The notes beneath the pieces are model-generated. The model did no database searches. It was not told where the DNA came from and was given only the letters and a program-made list of their open reading frames with translations. Position numbers and translations under genes: made by a program. This document shows positions 1-4,809 of a stretch of DNA of 5,171 nt, piece by piece (within the stretch, counting starts at the first letter, position 1; each line of letters starts with the position of its first letter). The stretch is from Solirubrobacterales bacterium (GTDB lineage: Bacteria; Actinomycetota; Thermoleophilia; Solirubrobacterales; Solirubrobacteraceae). The stretch covers positions 9,036 to 14,206 of the forward strand of contig PLBZ01000036.1 in the NCBI GenBank assembly GCA_003134675.1. The letters run 5' to 3'.

Positions 1-300
1 GCCTACGACGAGCAGTACGAGACGGATCTGATGCGTACGCTCGAGACGTTCCTCGAGGCGGACGGCAACGTGGCGGGGACGGCGCAGCGGCTGTTCACCC
101 ACCGCCACACGATCTACTACCGCTTGGAGCGCGTGCGCGAGCTCTCGGGTCTGGACGTCTCCTCTAGCGACGGGCGCGAGAAGCTGAGCCTCGGGCTGAA
201 GTCGATGCGCGTGCTCGGCATCCCCTCCGCTGGCGGCCCCGCACTGGAGGCCGGCGCGGAGGGCGGCCGGGTCCCCCGCGGAGGCACTCGACGCTCCTGA
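1..300 (+). CDS. PucR-family transcriptional regulator, C-terminal HTH part (5' truncated)
   Basis: This is the last 99 codons of a gene that begins before the window; the frame is open from base 1 and stops at TGA 298-300. The residues match the C-terminal helix-turn-helix of PucR/CdaR-type regulators (PF13556 type). An acidic Y-D start is followed by L-x-T-L-x-x-F-L-E-A-D-G-N at visible residues 10-23, then V-x-G-T-A-Q-R-L-F at 24-32, H-R-H-T-I-Y-Y-R-L at 34-42 and the closing E-L-S-G-L-D at 47-52. Family members usually activate or repress catabolic genes, sensing ligands through N-terminal domains that are not visible here, so the target is unknown. After the domain there is a Gly/Ala/Arg-rich tail of about 35 residues. 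The gene converges on the CAP-protein gene with no spacer. The internal ATG at 31 is not the start, because conserved domain residues precede it. Confidence 0.88.
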   Translation, partial: AYDEQYETDLMRTLETFLEADGNVAGTAQRLFTHRHTIYYRLERVRELSGLDVSSSDGREKLSLGLKSMRVLGIPSAGGPALEAGAEGGRVPRGGTRRS

Positions 301-312
301 TCAGGAGCGTCG
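289..312. terminator. 24-bp perfect palindrome across two abutting stop codons (candidate bidirectional terminator)
   Basis: The arm CGACGCTCCTGA (289-300) is followed directly by its exact reverse complement (301-312), with TGATCA at the centre. The plus-strand TGA at 298-300 and the minus-strand TGA at 301-303 both lie in it. As RNA it can form about a 10-bp stem with a GATC loop on either strand. There is no T-run on either side, so it is not a canonical intrinsic terminator, although high-GC actinobacteria often use hairpins without a U-tract. A terminator role is inference from its position between convergent genes. Confidence 0.45.
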
Positions 313-873
313 GCCGAACTCGACGGCGTAGGTGGCTCCATGTTGGCCGCGTCTGAGGACCGAGGGCACGGCGGGCGCGACGCCGACGCCGGCGTCGCGG
401 AATGCTGCGGTCAGGATGATTTCGCGGTGCGGGGGGGAGCTCATCCAGGCCCTGACGATGCCCGCGGGGGTGGCGTCGGAGAGCGTGCCCCAGCCGAGGT
501 CTTGCGCTGTGGAGAGGCTCGCCGCATGCGCTCCGTAGGGGATGGTTGCGATCAGAGACCCCGGCGACTGGCCGGAGGGGCTGTTGTCGCTGTAGTAGTT
601 GCGTCTCACCATGCCGCCGACGAGCGTGGTGGCGACCGTCTGAAGTTCGTGGTTGGCCCGCAGCGGACGCAGGTGATGGGCGGCGCGTATGCGGTCGATC
701 AGGCACAGCGTCGCCGCGTCGATCCTCGCTGGGTTGGCGGAGGTGGGCCGCAGGTTCACATCGCCGCAGGAGGGCGATCTCCTGATCGCGCTCGTGGCCT
801 GCGCGCCGGCGGGCATCGGCAGGGCGGCAAGCATCGACAGCGCAGCGGCGAGCGCGCTGAGGTTCCTCCCCAA
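301..873 (-). CDS. secreted CAP/SCP-like domain protein with altered cavity residues
   Basis: The 190-residue product is a probable exported protein of the CAP superfamily (PF00188, SCP/PR-1/YkwD type). Residues 1-24 look like a signal peptide with likely cleavage near A-G-A/Q-A. The mature part has a Cys36/Cys57 pair that could form a disulfide. The CAP fold follows: T-L-C-L-I-D-R-I-R at 55-63, L-R-P-L-R-A-N-H-E-L at 68-77, M-V-R-R-N-Y-Y-S-D at 88-96, S-P-S-G, I-V-R-A-W-M-S-S-P-P-H-R at 139-150, F-R-D-A-G-V-G-V at 158-165, and G-A-T-Y-A-V-E-F-G-R-R near the end. The usual cavity His is Asp96 and the usual G-E-N is A-Q-D (123-125), while His149 remains. The start is TTG at 871-873, chosen because GGGGAG lies 8 nt upstream and a good signal peptide follows; no ATG or GTG exists in frame below the upstream stop at 937-939. 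The substrate or partner is unknown. Confidence 0.85.
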   Translation of the reverse strand: MGRNLSALAAALSMLAALPMPAGAQATSAIRRSPSCGDVNLRPTSANPARIDAATLCLIDRIRAAHHLRPLRANHELQTVATTLVGGMVRRNYYSDNSPSGQSPGSLIATIPYGAHAASLSTAQDLGWGTLSDATPAGIVRAWMSSPPHREIILTAAFRDAGVGVAPAVPSVLRRGQHGATYAVEFGRRS

Positions 874-881
874 TGTCTGCG

Positions 882-887
882 CTCCCC
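882..887 (-). promoter_or_regulatory. Shine-Dalgarno deciding the TTG start of the CAP gene
   Basis: Read on the minus strand this is GGGGAG, separated by 8 nt from the TTG at 873-871. It is the strongest ribosome binding site upstream of the gene and supports a TTG start over the weaker CTG at 892-894. Confidence 0.65.
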
Positions 888-1019
888 AGGACAGAGTGCA
901 GGAATCCTTGCATAAGCAGGAGATGGGAGTGTTGCTTCATCGTAAACGCCCGCCCCGTCTGGCCCGTCGCGTCAGAATGTTCAGCGACGGGATCTCATGC
1001 GAGCATGTGTGTGACTCCT
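888..1019. other. intergenic spacer between CAP gene and tRNA-Gln
   Basis: This divergent spacer must hold the promoters for the minus-strand CAP gene and the plus-strand tRNA. It is less GC-rich than its surroundings. I could not identify a convincing -35/-10 pair for either direction. An inverted repeat CATGC-GA-GCATG lies at 996-1007, just upstream of the tRNA. No ORF with recognisable protein features is present. Confidence 0.5.
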
Positions 1020-1028
1020 TGGGGAGTC
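1013..1028 (+). other. tRNA leader complementary to the tRNA 5' acceptor strand
   Basis: GACTCC (1013-1018) and GGAGTC (1023-1028) form a 6-bp stem with a TTGG loop. The right arm is made from the 5' acceptor strand of tRNA-Gln plus the next two bases. In the precursor transcript this hairpin would compete with the acceptor stem until the leader is removed. Any function is speculative. Confidence 0.35.
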
Positions 1029-1090
1029 GTCCAATGGCAGGACATCAGGTTTTGGTCCTGAGAATCGGGGTTCGAATCCCTGCTCCCCAG
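1020..1090 (+). tRNA. tRNA-Gln (anticodon TTG)
   Basis: This 71-nt gene folds into a full cloverleaf. The acceptor stem pairs TGGGGAG (1020-1026) with CTCCCCA (1083-1089), with discriminator G at 1090. The D-stem is GTCC (1029-1032) with GGAC (1040-1043). The anticodon stem is TCAGG (1045-1049) with CCTGA (1057-1061) around the loop TTTTGGT, giving anticodon TTG at 1052-1054, which reads CAA and by wobble CAG. The T-arm is CGGGG/CCCTG with loop TTCGAAT. The weak first acceptor pair (T-A) is typical of tRNA-Gln. The 3' CCA is not encoded, so it must be added by a nucleotidyltransferase. A tRNA-Gln beside glmU is also familiar in other actinobacteria. Confidence 0.96.
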
Positions 1091-1111
1091 TTCTAGTTCT
1101 TGTTCTTGTTC
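1090..1111 (+). repeat. GTTCTT hexanucleotide run in the tRNA 3' trailer
   Basis: The trailer directly after the tRNA reads GTTCTA, GTTCTT, GTTCTT, GTTCC, which is about 3.7 copies of a 6-bp unit. The run is pyrimidine-rich in a GC-rich setting and ends where the palindrome array begins. It could serve tRNA 3' trimming or polymerase pausing; neither can be shown here. Confidence 0.6.
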
Positions 1112-1132
1112 CGGTGGCGCATGCGCCACCGG
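1111..1132. repeat. palindrome 1 (22 bp)
   Basis: The arm CCGGTGGCGCA is followed at once by its exact reverse complement, centred on GCATGC. Its right edge touches palindrome 2 with no gap. Confidence 0.95.
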
Positions 1133-1156
1133 CGGGGCGGTACATGTACCGCCCCG
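1133..1156. repeat. palindrome 2 (24 bp)
   Basis: The arm CGGGGCGGTACA is followed by its exact reverse complement, centred on ACATGT. It is the only member whose centre is not GCATGC, which keeps symmetry by a paired change on both sides. Confidence 0.95.
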
Positions 1157-1157
1157 T

Positions 1158-1181
1158 GGCAGGGCCGCATGCGGCCCTGCC
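1158..1181. repeat. palindrome 3 (24 bp)
   Basis: The arm GGCAGGGCCGCA is followed by its exact reverse complement, centred on GCATGC. Its arms are close to those of palindrome 4 (left arm GGCAGGGCC against palindrome 4 right side GGCAAGGGCC), so the two could also pair with each other. Confidence 0.95.
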
Positions 1182-1183
1182 GG

Positions 1184-1203
1184 CCTTGCCGCATGCGGCA
1201 AGG
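1184..1203. repeat. palindrome 4 (20 bp, extendable)
   Basis: The arm CCTTGCCGCA is followed by its exact reverse complement, centred on GCATGC. The stem can be extended by GG 1182-1183 with CC 1205-1206 if G1204 bulges out. The central ten bases CCGCATGCGG are shared with palindrome 3. Confidence 0.95.
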
Positions 1204-1205
1204 GC

Positions 1206-1221
1206 CCCCTCGGGGGAGGGG
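1206..1221 (+). promoter_or_regulatory. glmU Shine-Dalgarno inside a predicted hairpin
   Basis: GAGGGG (1216-1221), part of the strong GGAGGGG binding site placed 3-5 nt before the GTG at 1225, is complementary to CCCCTC (1206-1211), giving a 6-bp stem with a GGGG loop. In this fold the ribosome binding site of glmU is covered. A shifted register pairing CCCCC (1205-1209) with GGGGG (1212-1216) would leave part of it open. This suggests translational control of glmU, but no ligand or switching partner can be identified. Confidence 0.45.
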
Positions 1222-1224
1222 AAA

Positions 1225-2595
1225 GTGAATAGAGCTAGCATCCCCGGAGTGACTCCGGCGCCGACGGTTCTGATCCTCGCTGCGGGCCGGGGCACGCGCA
1301 TGCGCTCGCGGACGCCGAAGGTGTTGCACGAGCTGTGCGGCAGGCCGATGCTGCTGTGGCCGGTGCACGCGGCGCTGCAAGCCGGCGCGGGAAAAGTCGT
1401 CGTCGTCGATTCCCCGGAGAGGGCACTGGCGGAGGTGCTGCCCGAAGGGGTGCAGCTCGCCGTCCAGCCTCAGTCCGATGGGACCGGCGGTGCGGTGGTG
1501 GCGGCGATGGCCCTGATCGACTCGGACGCGCCGGTGGTGGTCCTCAGCGGGGACGTACCGCTCGTGAGCGCGGATCTGATCTCCGGGCTGATGCGGGCGC
1601 ACGCGCAGAGCGGCGCGGCGGCCACGATCGTGAGCACGGTGCTCGACGATCCGAGCGGCTACGGGCGGGTGGTGCGCGGCGCGGACGGCGCGGTGGAGCG
1701 GGTGGTGGAGAGCAAGCAGGACGGGGACGCCAGCCCGCAGGAGCTCGAGATCCGAGAGGTGAACACGGGCATCTACGCCTTCGAGGCGGGCGCGCTGAAG
1801 CGGGCGTTGGGAAGCCTCACCGCCGAGAACGCTCAGGGCGAGCTGTACTTGCCCCAAGTGCTCGACTTGCTCAGGGCAGACGGGGCTGTGATCGGGGCCC
1901 ATGAGGTAAAGGACCGCAGACTGGTTCTCGGCGTCAACGACAAGGTTGCGCTGGCCGAAGTGCGGAAGCTCGCCCAGAGAGCAATCCACGAGCAGCACAT
2001 GCTGGCGGGGGTGAGCATCGTCGATCCTGACGCGACGGTGATCGACGTCGACGTGGAGATCGGTCAGGACACGGTGATCGAGCCCTTCACGACGATCCGG
2101 GGCAAGACGAAGATCGGCGCGGACTGCACCGTCAGGCACTCCTACATCGTTGACAGCGTGATCGAGGACGGGGTGAGCGTGGGGCCGTTCGCGTATCTGC
2201 GCCCGGGGACGCGCCTGCGCGCCGGCTCGAAGATCGGGACGTTCGTGGAGGTGAAGAGCTCCGACATCGGCCCTGGCGCGAAGGTTCCGCACCTGTCCTA
2301 CATCGGGGACGCGGACGTGGGCGAGGGAACCAATCTGGGGGCGAGCACGATCACGGCCAACTACGACGGTCAGAACAAGCACCGCACGACGATCGGCAAG
2401 CACGTGCGCAGCAGCGTTCACGTGTCATTCGTGGCGCCGGTGAGCATTGGCGACGAGGCGTATACGGGGGCTGGATCGGTGATCGCCGAGGACGTTCCTG
2501 CCGGCGCGCTGGGCATGGCGCGCGCGCGGCAGACCAACAAAGAGGGCTATGCGGAGCGGCGCAAGGATGAATCTCTAAACTCCGAGCGGAGATGA
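1225..2595 (+). CDS. glmU: bifunctional UDP-N-acetylglucosamine pyrophosphorylase / glucosamine-1-phosphate N-acetyltransferase
   Basis: GlmU acetylates glucosamine-1-phosphate with acetyl-CoA and then couples it to UTP, giving UDP-GlcNAc for peptidoglycan and other cell-wall precursors in the cytoplasm. The N-terminal uridyltransferase domain shows L-A-A-G-R-G-T-R-M at residues 18-26, P-K at 31-32, D-G-T-G-G-A-V, the metal-site L-S-G-D-V-P with Asp110, and N-A-Q-G-E-L-Y-L-P. From about residue 250 the left-handed beta-helix repeats follow, with L-R-P-G-T, F-V-E-V-K-S-S, the catalytic His356 in P-H-L-S-Y-I-G-D, and A-N-Y-D-G-Q-N-K-H-R-T. The length of 456 residues equals that of E. coli GlmU. 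GTG 1225 is preferred to the longer in-frame GTG at 1114 because GGAGGGG lies just upstream and the extension would be made of palindromes. GTG 1249 is possible but has a poorly spaced binding site. The usual His of G-T-G-H-A is Gly here. The stop overlaps the prs start. Confidence 0.97.
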   Translation: MNRASIPGVTPAPTVLILAAGRGTRMRSRTPKVLHELCGRPMLLWPVHAALQAGAGKVVVVDSPERALAEVLPEGVQLAVQPQSDGTGGAVVAAMALIDSDAPVVVLSGDVPLVSADLISGLMRAHAQSGAAATIVSTVLDDPSGYGRVVRGADGAVERVVESKQDGDASPQELEIREVNTGIYAFEAGALKRALGSLTAENAQGELYLPQVLDLLRADGAVIGAHEVKDRRLVLGVNDKVALAEVRKLAQRAIHEQHMLAGVSIVDPDATVIDVDVEIGQDTVIEPFTTIRGKTKIGADCTVRHSYIVDSVIEDGVSVGPFAYLRPGTRLRAGSKIGTFVEVKSSDIGPGAKVPHLSYIGDADVGEGTNLGASTITANYDGQNKHRTTIGKHVRSSVHVSFVAPVSIGDEAYTGAGSVIAEDVPAGALGMARARQTNKEGYAERRKDESLNSERR

Positions 2596-3620
2596 GCAGC
2601 GCGATGGACCCGAGTACGCAGTCCTCGCGGGCTAGCCTGGCGATCGACTACAACAAGCGGCTGATGCTGTTCAGCGGGCGCGCGAACCCGCAGCTGGCGG
2701 TGGACATCGCGGACAAGCTGGGGGTCGATCTCGGGCCGGTCGAGTTGCGGACGTTCTCCAACGGCGAGGTGTACTGCCGCTACGACGAGTCGATTCGCGG
2801 AGCGGACGTGTTCATCGTGCAGCCCACCTGCGGCAACCCGCAGACGGGGGTGACGGCGAACGATTCGCTGATGGAGCTGCTGTTCATGATCGACGCGGCG
2901 GTGGGCGCATCGGCGCACCGGGTGATCGCGGTGACGCCGTGGTTCGGGTACTCCAGGCAGGACAAGAAGTCCGCCCCTCGCGAGCCGATCTCGGCACGGC
3001 TGGTCGCGAGGATGCTGGAGGCGGCCGGAGCGGATCGGGTACTCACGATGGACCTGCACGCGGGCCAGATCCAGGGCTTCTTCCAGAAACCGGTGGATCA
3101 CATGACTGCGCTGTTCATGCTGACGCGGTACTTCGGCGACCTCGGCCTCTCGGATCTGGTGGTGGTGGCGCCGGACGCGGGCAGGGTGAAGTTGAACAAG
3201 AAGTTCGCCTCGAAGATCGGCGCGGAGCTGGCGATCCTCGACAAGGAGCGCCCGGCGCAGCAGGTGGCGGAGATCGGGTACGTGATCGGCGATGTGAAGG
3301 GAAAGACGGCGGTGATCGTCGACGACATGATCGATACCGCGGGAACGCTGAAGGCGGCGGCGCGGACGGTCCTGGAGGAGGGCGCGTCGAGGGTTTATGC
3401 GGCGGCCACGCACGGCGTGTTCTCGGGGGATGCGTTCGAGAACCTGAGCGCGTCGGGGCTCGAGGAGATCGTCGTGACGGACACGATCCCCGTCAGCCCT
3501 GATCGCCCTGAGAACATCCGCGTGCTTCCGTGCGCGGAGCTGCTGACCGATTCGATCCGGCGCATCTTCATCGACGATTCGGTGAGCGAGGTGTTCGGCG
3601 GCGAGAACCAGCTGTTCTGA
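2592..3620 (+). CDS. prs: ribose-phosphate pyrophosphokinase (PRPP synthetase)
   Basis: Prs transfers pyrophosphate from ATP to ribose-5-phosphate, making PRPP for purine, pyrimidine, histidine, tryptophan and NAD synthesis. The 342-residue product is a class I enzyme. Visible motifs are L-F-S-G-R-A-N-P near residues 27-34, F-S-N-G-E-V-Y, the catalytic flexible loop Y-S-R-Q-D-K-K at 120-126, R-E-P-I-S-A, M-D-L-H-A-G-Q-I-Q-G-F-F from 153, P-D-A-G, and the PRPP-binding V-I-V-D-D-M-I-D-T-A-G-T at 241-252. It is about 20 residues longer than many homologues, mainly from the N-terminal lead. ATG 2592 overlaps the glmU TGA as ATGA, pointing to translational coupling; ATG 2604 (residue 5) is a fair alternative with GGAG 12 nt upstream. 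The same glmU-prs pair is known from mycobacteria. Confidence 0.97.
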   Translation: MSSAMDPSTQSSRASLAIDYNKRLMLFSGRANPQLAVDIADKLGVDLGPVELRTFSNGEVYCRYDESIRGADVFIVQPTCGNPQTGVTANDSLMELLFMIDAAVGASAHRVIAVTPWFGYSRQDKKSAPREPISARLVARMLEAAGADRVLTMDLHAGQIQGFFQKPVDHMTALFMLTRYFGDLGLSDLVVVAPDAGRVKLNKKFASKIGAELAILDKERPAQQVAEIGYVIGDVKGKTAVIVDDMIDTAGTLKAAARTVLEEGASRVYAAATHGVFSGDAFENLSASGLEEIVVTDTIPVSPDRPENIRVLPCAELLTDSIRRIFIDDSVSEVFGGENQLF

Positions 3621-4054
3621 AACGTCGCGTCCTGATCGTCGTGGGCTTGGTGGCGTTCCTGGCGATCAGCGGCGTGCTCGCCAGATTCCTCTCGGCGGAG
3701 AACGCCGAACGCGACGACGTGGTGGCGCTGCTCCAGGCGCAGGCGGCTGGGAACGTTCAAGGAATGCTCGACGGGCAGGTGGGCTGCCGGCGCAGCGCGG
3801 CGTGTGTGGCCGGAGCGCGCGCGAACGCGACGAGCCTGCGCAGGCGGGGGGCGGTGAAGATCCTGACGCTGAAGTCCGCGACGGCCTACAGCCTGACGGG
3901 GGCCACCGGGAAGACCCGCGTGGCGTGGACGGTGCTCGGGAAGCTGCCGGTCGTGCAGTGCGTGGAGGTGCGGCGCACGGGGAGCTTCCTGGCGGGCATC
4001 TCGGTCACGCTGGTGTCGATCGGCGCGCCGATCTCAAACGAAGGAGATTGCTAG
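3617..4054 (+). CDS. membrane-anchored hypothetical protein between prs and rplY
   Basis: I do not recognise the family. The likely product has 145 residues: a K-R-R basic start, one hydrophobic helix at about residues 5-25 (V-L-I-V-V-G-L-V-A-F-L-A-I-S-G), then an extracytoplasmic domain with D-D-V-V-A-L-L-Q-A-Q-A-A-G-N at 33-46. Four cysteines are present, at 57, 63, 115 and the very last residue, 145, enough for two disulfides. The helix-then-strand pattern with a short charged turn (T-G-K-T-R-V-A-W-T-V-L) could suit an NTF2-like fold, which is inference only. There is no lipobox. The start is uncertain. CTG 3617 overlaps the prs stop as CTGA and gives the basic residues before the helix; GTG 3641, TTG 3647 and GTG 3650 would cut into the helix; GTG 3530 would lie 90 nt inside prs. 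In M. tuberculosis the lipoprotein gene lpqT occupies this same slot. Confidence 0.72.
   Translation: MKRRVLIVVGLVAFLAISGVLARFLSAENAERDDVVALLQAQAAGNVQGMLDGQVGCRRSAACVAGARANATSLRRRGAVKILTLKSATAYSLTGATGKTRVAWTVLGKLPVVQCVEVRRTGSFLAGISVTLVSIGAPISNEGDC
4041..4046 (+). promoter_or_regulatory. strong Shine-Dalgarno far upstream of rplY
   Basis: AAGGAG is the best ribosome binding sequence in the operon, yet it ends 23 nt before the rplY ATG at 4070, inside the last codons of the preceding gene. The rplY frame is closed by TAG at 4052-4054, so no start nearer to it exists in that frame. It may act through folding of the spacer, or through coupling with termination of the upstream gene. Confidence 0.4.
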
Positions 4055-4069
4055 AGTCACGCCTCGATC

Positions 4070-4765
4070 ATGGCTGAGACTGCAACCAAGCTGGATGTGA
4101 CTAGCCGCGTGGCGGGGGGCTCGCGCGCGGTGCGCCGCCTGCGCCGCAGCGGCCGCGTGCCTGGGGTGCTGTATGGCGGCGGCGGGGATGCGGTGGGCTT
4201 CGACGCGGACGCGCGCGAGCTGCGCCTCGCGCTGGCGCGCTCGGGCGCGGTGCTCGACCTGAGCGTCGACGGCGGGAAAGCGACCCCGGTGGTGCTGAAG
4301 GAGACCCAGCGCGACCCGGTGCGCGGCGAGACGGTGCATGTCGATCTGTTGAGGGTGCGCCTGGATCAGGCGATCCACGCGGTCGTGCCGCTGGAGCTGA
4401 CGGGTACGGAGGACGCGCCTGGCGTGAAGGAGGGCGGCGTGCTCGAGCAGATCACGCGCGAGCTCAACGTGGAGGCTCTGCCGACGGCGATCCCTGAGTC
4501 GATCGTGCACGACGTGTCAGAGATGGTGATCGGCGACACGCTGCTGCTCGCCGTGGTGGCGGTGCCGGAGGGCGTGACGCTGCTGGACGACATCGAGGAG
4601 ACGGTCGTCGTGACCCTGTCCCCGCCGCGGCTGCAGGCTGAAGTGGAGGAGGAAATCGAGGCCGAGACGGAGCTCGTCGGCGAGGGCGAGGGCGAGGCCG
4701 CCGAGGGCGCTGAGGGCGCCGAGGCCCCAGACGGCGCCGACTCCGAGGGCTCCTCCGGGGAGTAG
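4070..4765 (+). CDS. rplY: 50S ribosomal protein L25, general stress protein CTC form
   Basis: L25/CTC binds 5S rRNA in the large ribosomal subunit. The 231-residue product is the long two-domain form. The N-terminal L25 domain (about 1-95) shows K-L-D-V-T-S-R, R-R-L-R-R-S-G-R-V-P-G-V-L-Y-G-G-G and V-L-K-E-T-Q-R-D-P-V-R-G-E-T-V-H-V-D-L. The C-terminal beta domain of TL5/CTC type (about 96-187) shows V-K-E-G-G-V-L-E-Q-I-T-R-E-L-N-V-E-A-L-P and I-P-E-S-I-V-H-D-V-S-E-M-V-I-G-D-T-L. Residues 188-231 form an acidic Glu/Gly/Ala tail, common in actinobacterial copies and probably disordered. ATG 4070 is the only reasonable start, since the frame is closed 16 nt upstream. The gene follows the hypothetical gene after 15 nt and precedes pth, a pairing seen widely in bacteria. 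Confidence 0.96.
   Translation: MAETATKLDVTSRVAGGSRAVRRLRRSGRVPGVLYGGGGDAVGFDADARELRLALARSGAVLDLSVDGGKATPVVLKETQRDPVRGETVHVDLLRVRLDQAIHAVVPLELTGTEDAPGVKEGGVLEQITRELNVEALPTAIPESIVHDVSEMVIGDTLLLAVVAVPEGVTLLDDIEETVVVTLSPPRLQAEVEEEIEAETELVGEGEGEAAEGAEGAEAPDGADSEGSSGE
4682..4726 (+). repeat. GAG-GGC codon repeat in the L25 acidic tail
   Basis: Fifteen codons consist only of GAG, GGC, GCC and GCT, encoding E-G-E-G-E-A-A-E-G-A-E-G-A-E-A. The GAGGGC unit recurs four times, so the stretch is prone to slippage and its length probably varies among relatives. Confidence 0.6.
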
Positions 4766-4809
4766 CGCTTCTGCGACGTCCCTTCCGCGGCGGGGCGCCG
4801 ATCGATTGG

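Larger units (their letters stand above)
1111..1206. repeat. array of four consecutive perfect palindromes with CATG centres
   Basis: Four perfect inverted repeats without spacer loops follow each other between tRNA-Gln and glmU, with centres at 1121.5, 1144.5, 1169.5 and 1193.5 (steps of 23, 25 and 24 bp). All are centred on CATG, three of them on GCATGC. The arms differ in sequence while each pair of arms matches exactly, so dyad symmetry rather than sequence is what is kept. As RNA they would form four stacked GC-rich hairpins in the glmU leader or tRNA trailer; as DNA they could extrude as cruciforms or bind dimeric proteins. No T-run follows any of them, so they are not ordinary intrinsic terminators. 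The function is unknown. Confidence 0.9.

Noticed and set aside
164..940. Long minus-strand reading frame with an ATG at 940
   Set aside because: It is one frame off the CAP gene, encodes an Arg/Pro/His-rich sequence typical of shadow frames in GC-rich DNA, and shows no domain; the CAP frame has clear family motifs.
881..1091. Possible att-site duplication of the tRNA-Gln 3' end (GCTCCCCAG at 881-889 and 1082-1090)
   Set aside because: The match is only nine bases, there is no integrase or foreign-looking DNA, and the copy at 881 is explained as the CAP gene's ribosome binding site read on the other strand.
340..1096. Plus-strand reading frames opposite the CAP gene and across the tRNA
   Set aside because: Their composition is that of antisense shadows, they have no recognisable motifs, and one runs through the tRNA gene.
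1111..1203. CRISPR-like array because of regular 24-bp spacing
   Set aside because: The units are adjacent palindromes with differing arms and no spacers between them, and no cas gene is present.
1111..1216. Canonical Rho-independent terminator after tRNA-Gln
   Set aside because: The hairpins are strong, but no T-run follows any of them on the plus strand and no U-run would follow them on the minus strand, so only a non-canonical terminator role remains possible.
1114..1224. N-terminal extension of GlmU by 37 residues from GTG 1114
   Set aside because: The frame is open, but the stretch consists of the palindromes, the encoded residues do not resemble GlmU, and a strong ribosome binding site with GTG 1225 gives exactly the usual family length.
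1093..2421. Long minus-strand frame of 442 codons opposite glmU
   Set aside because: It is His/Arg/Ala-rich and lies opposite well-conserved GlmU codons; this is the usual long antisense frame of high-GC genes.
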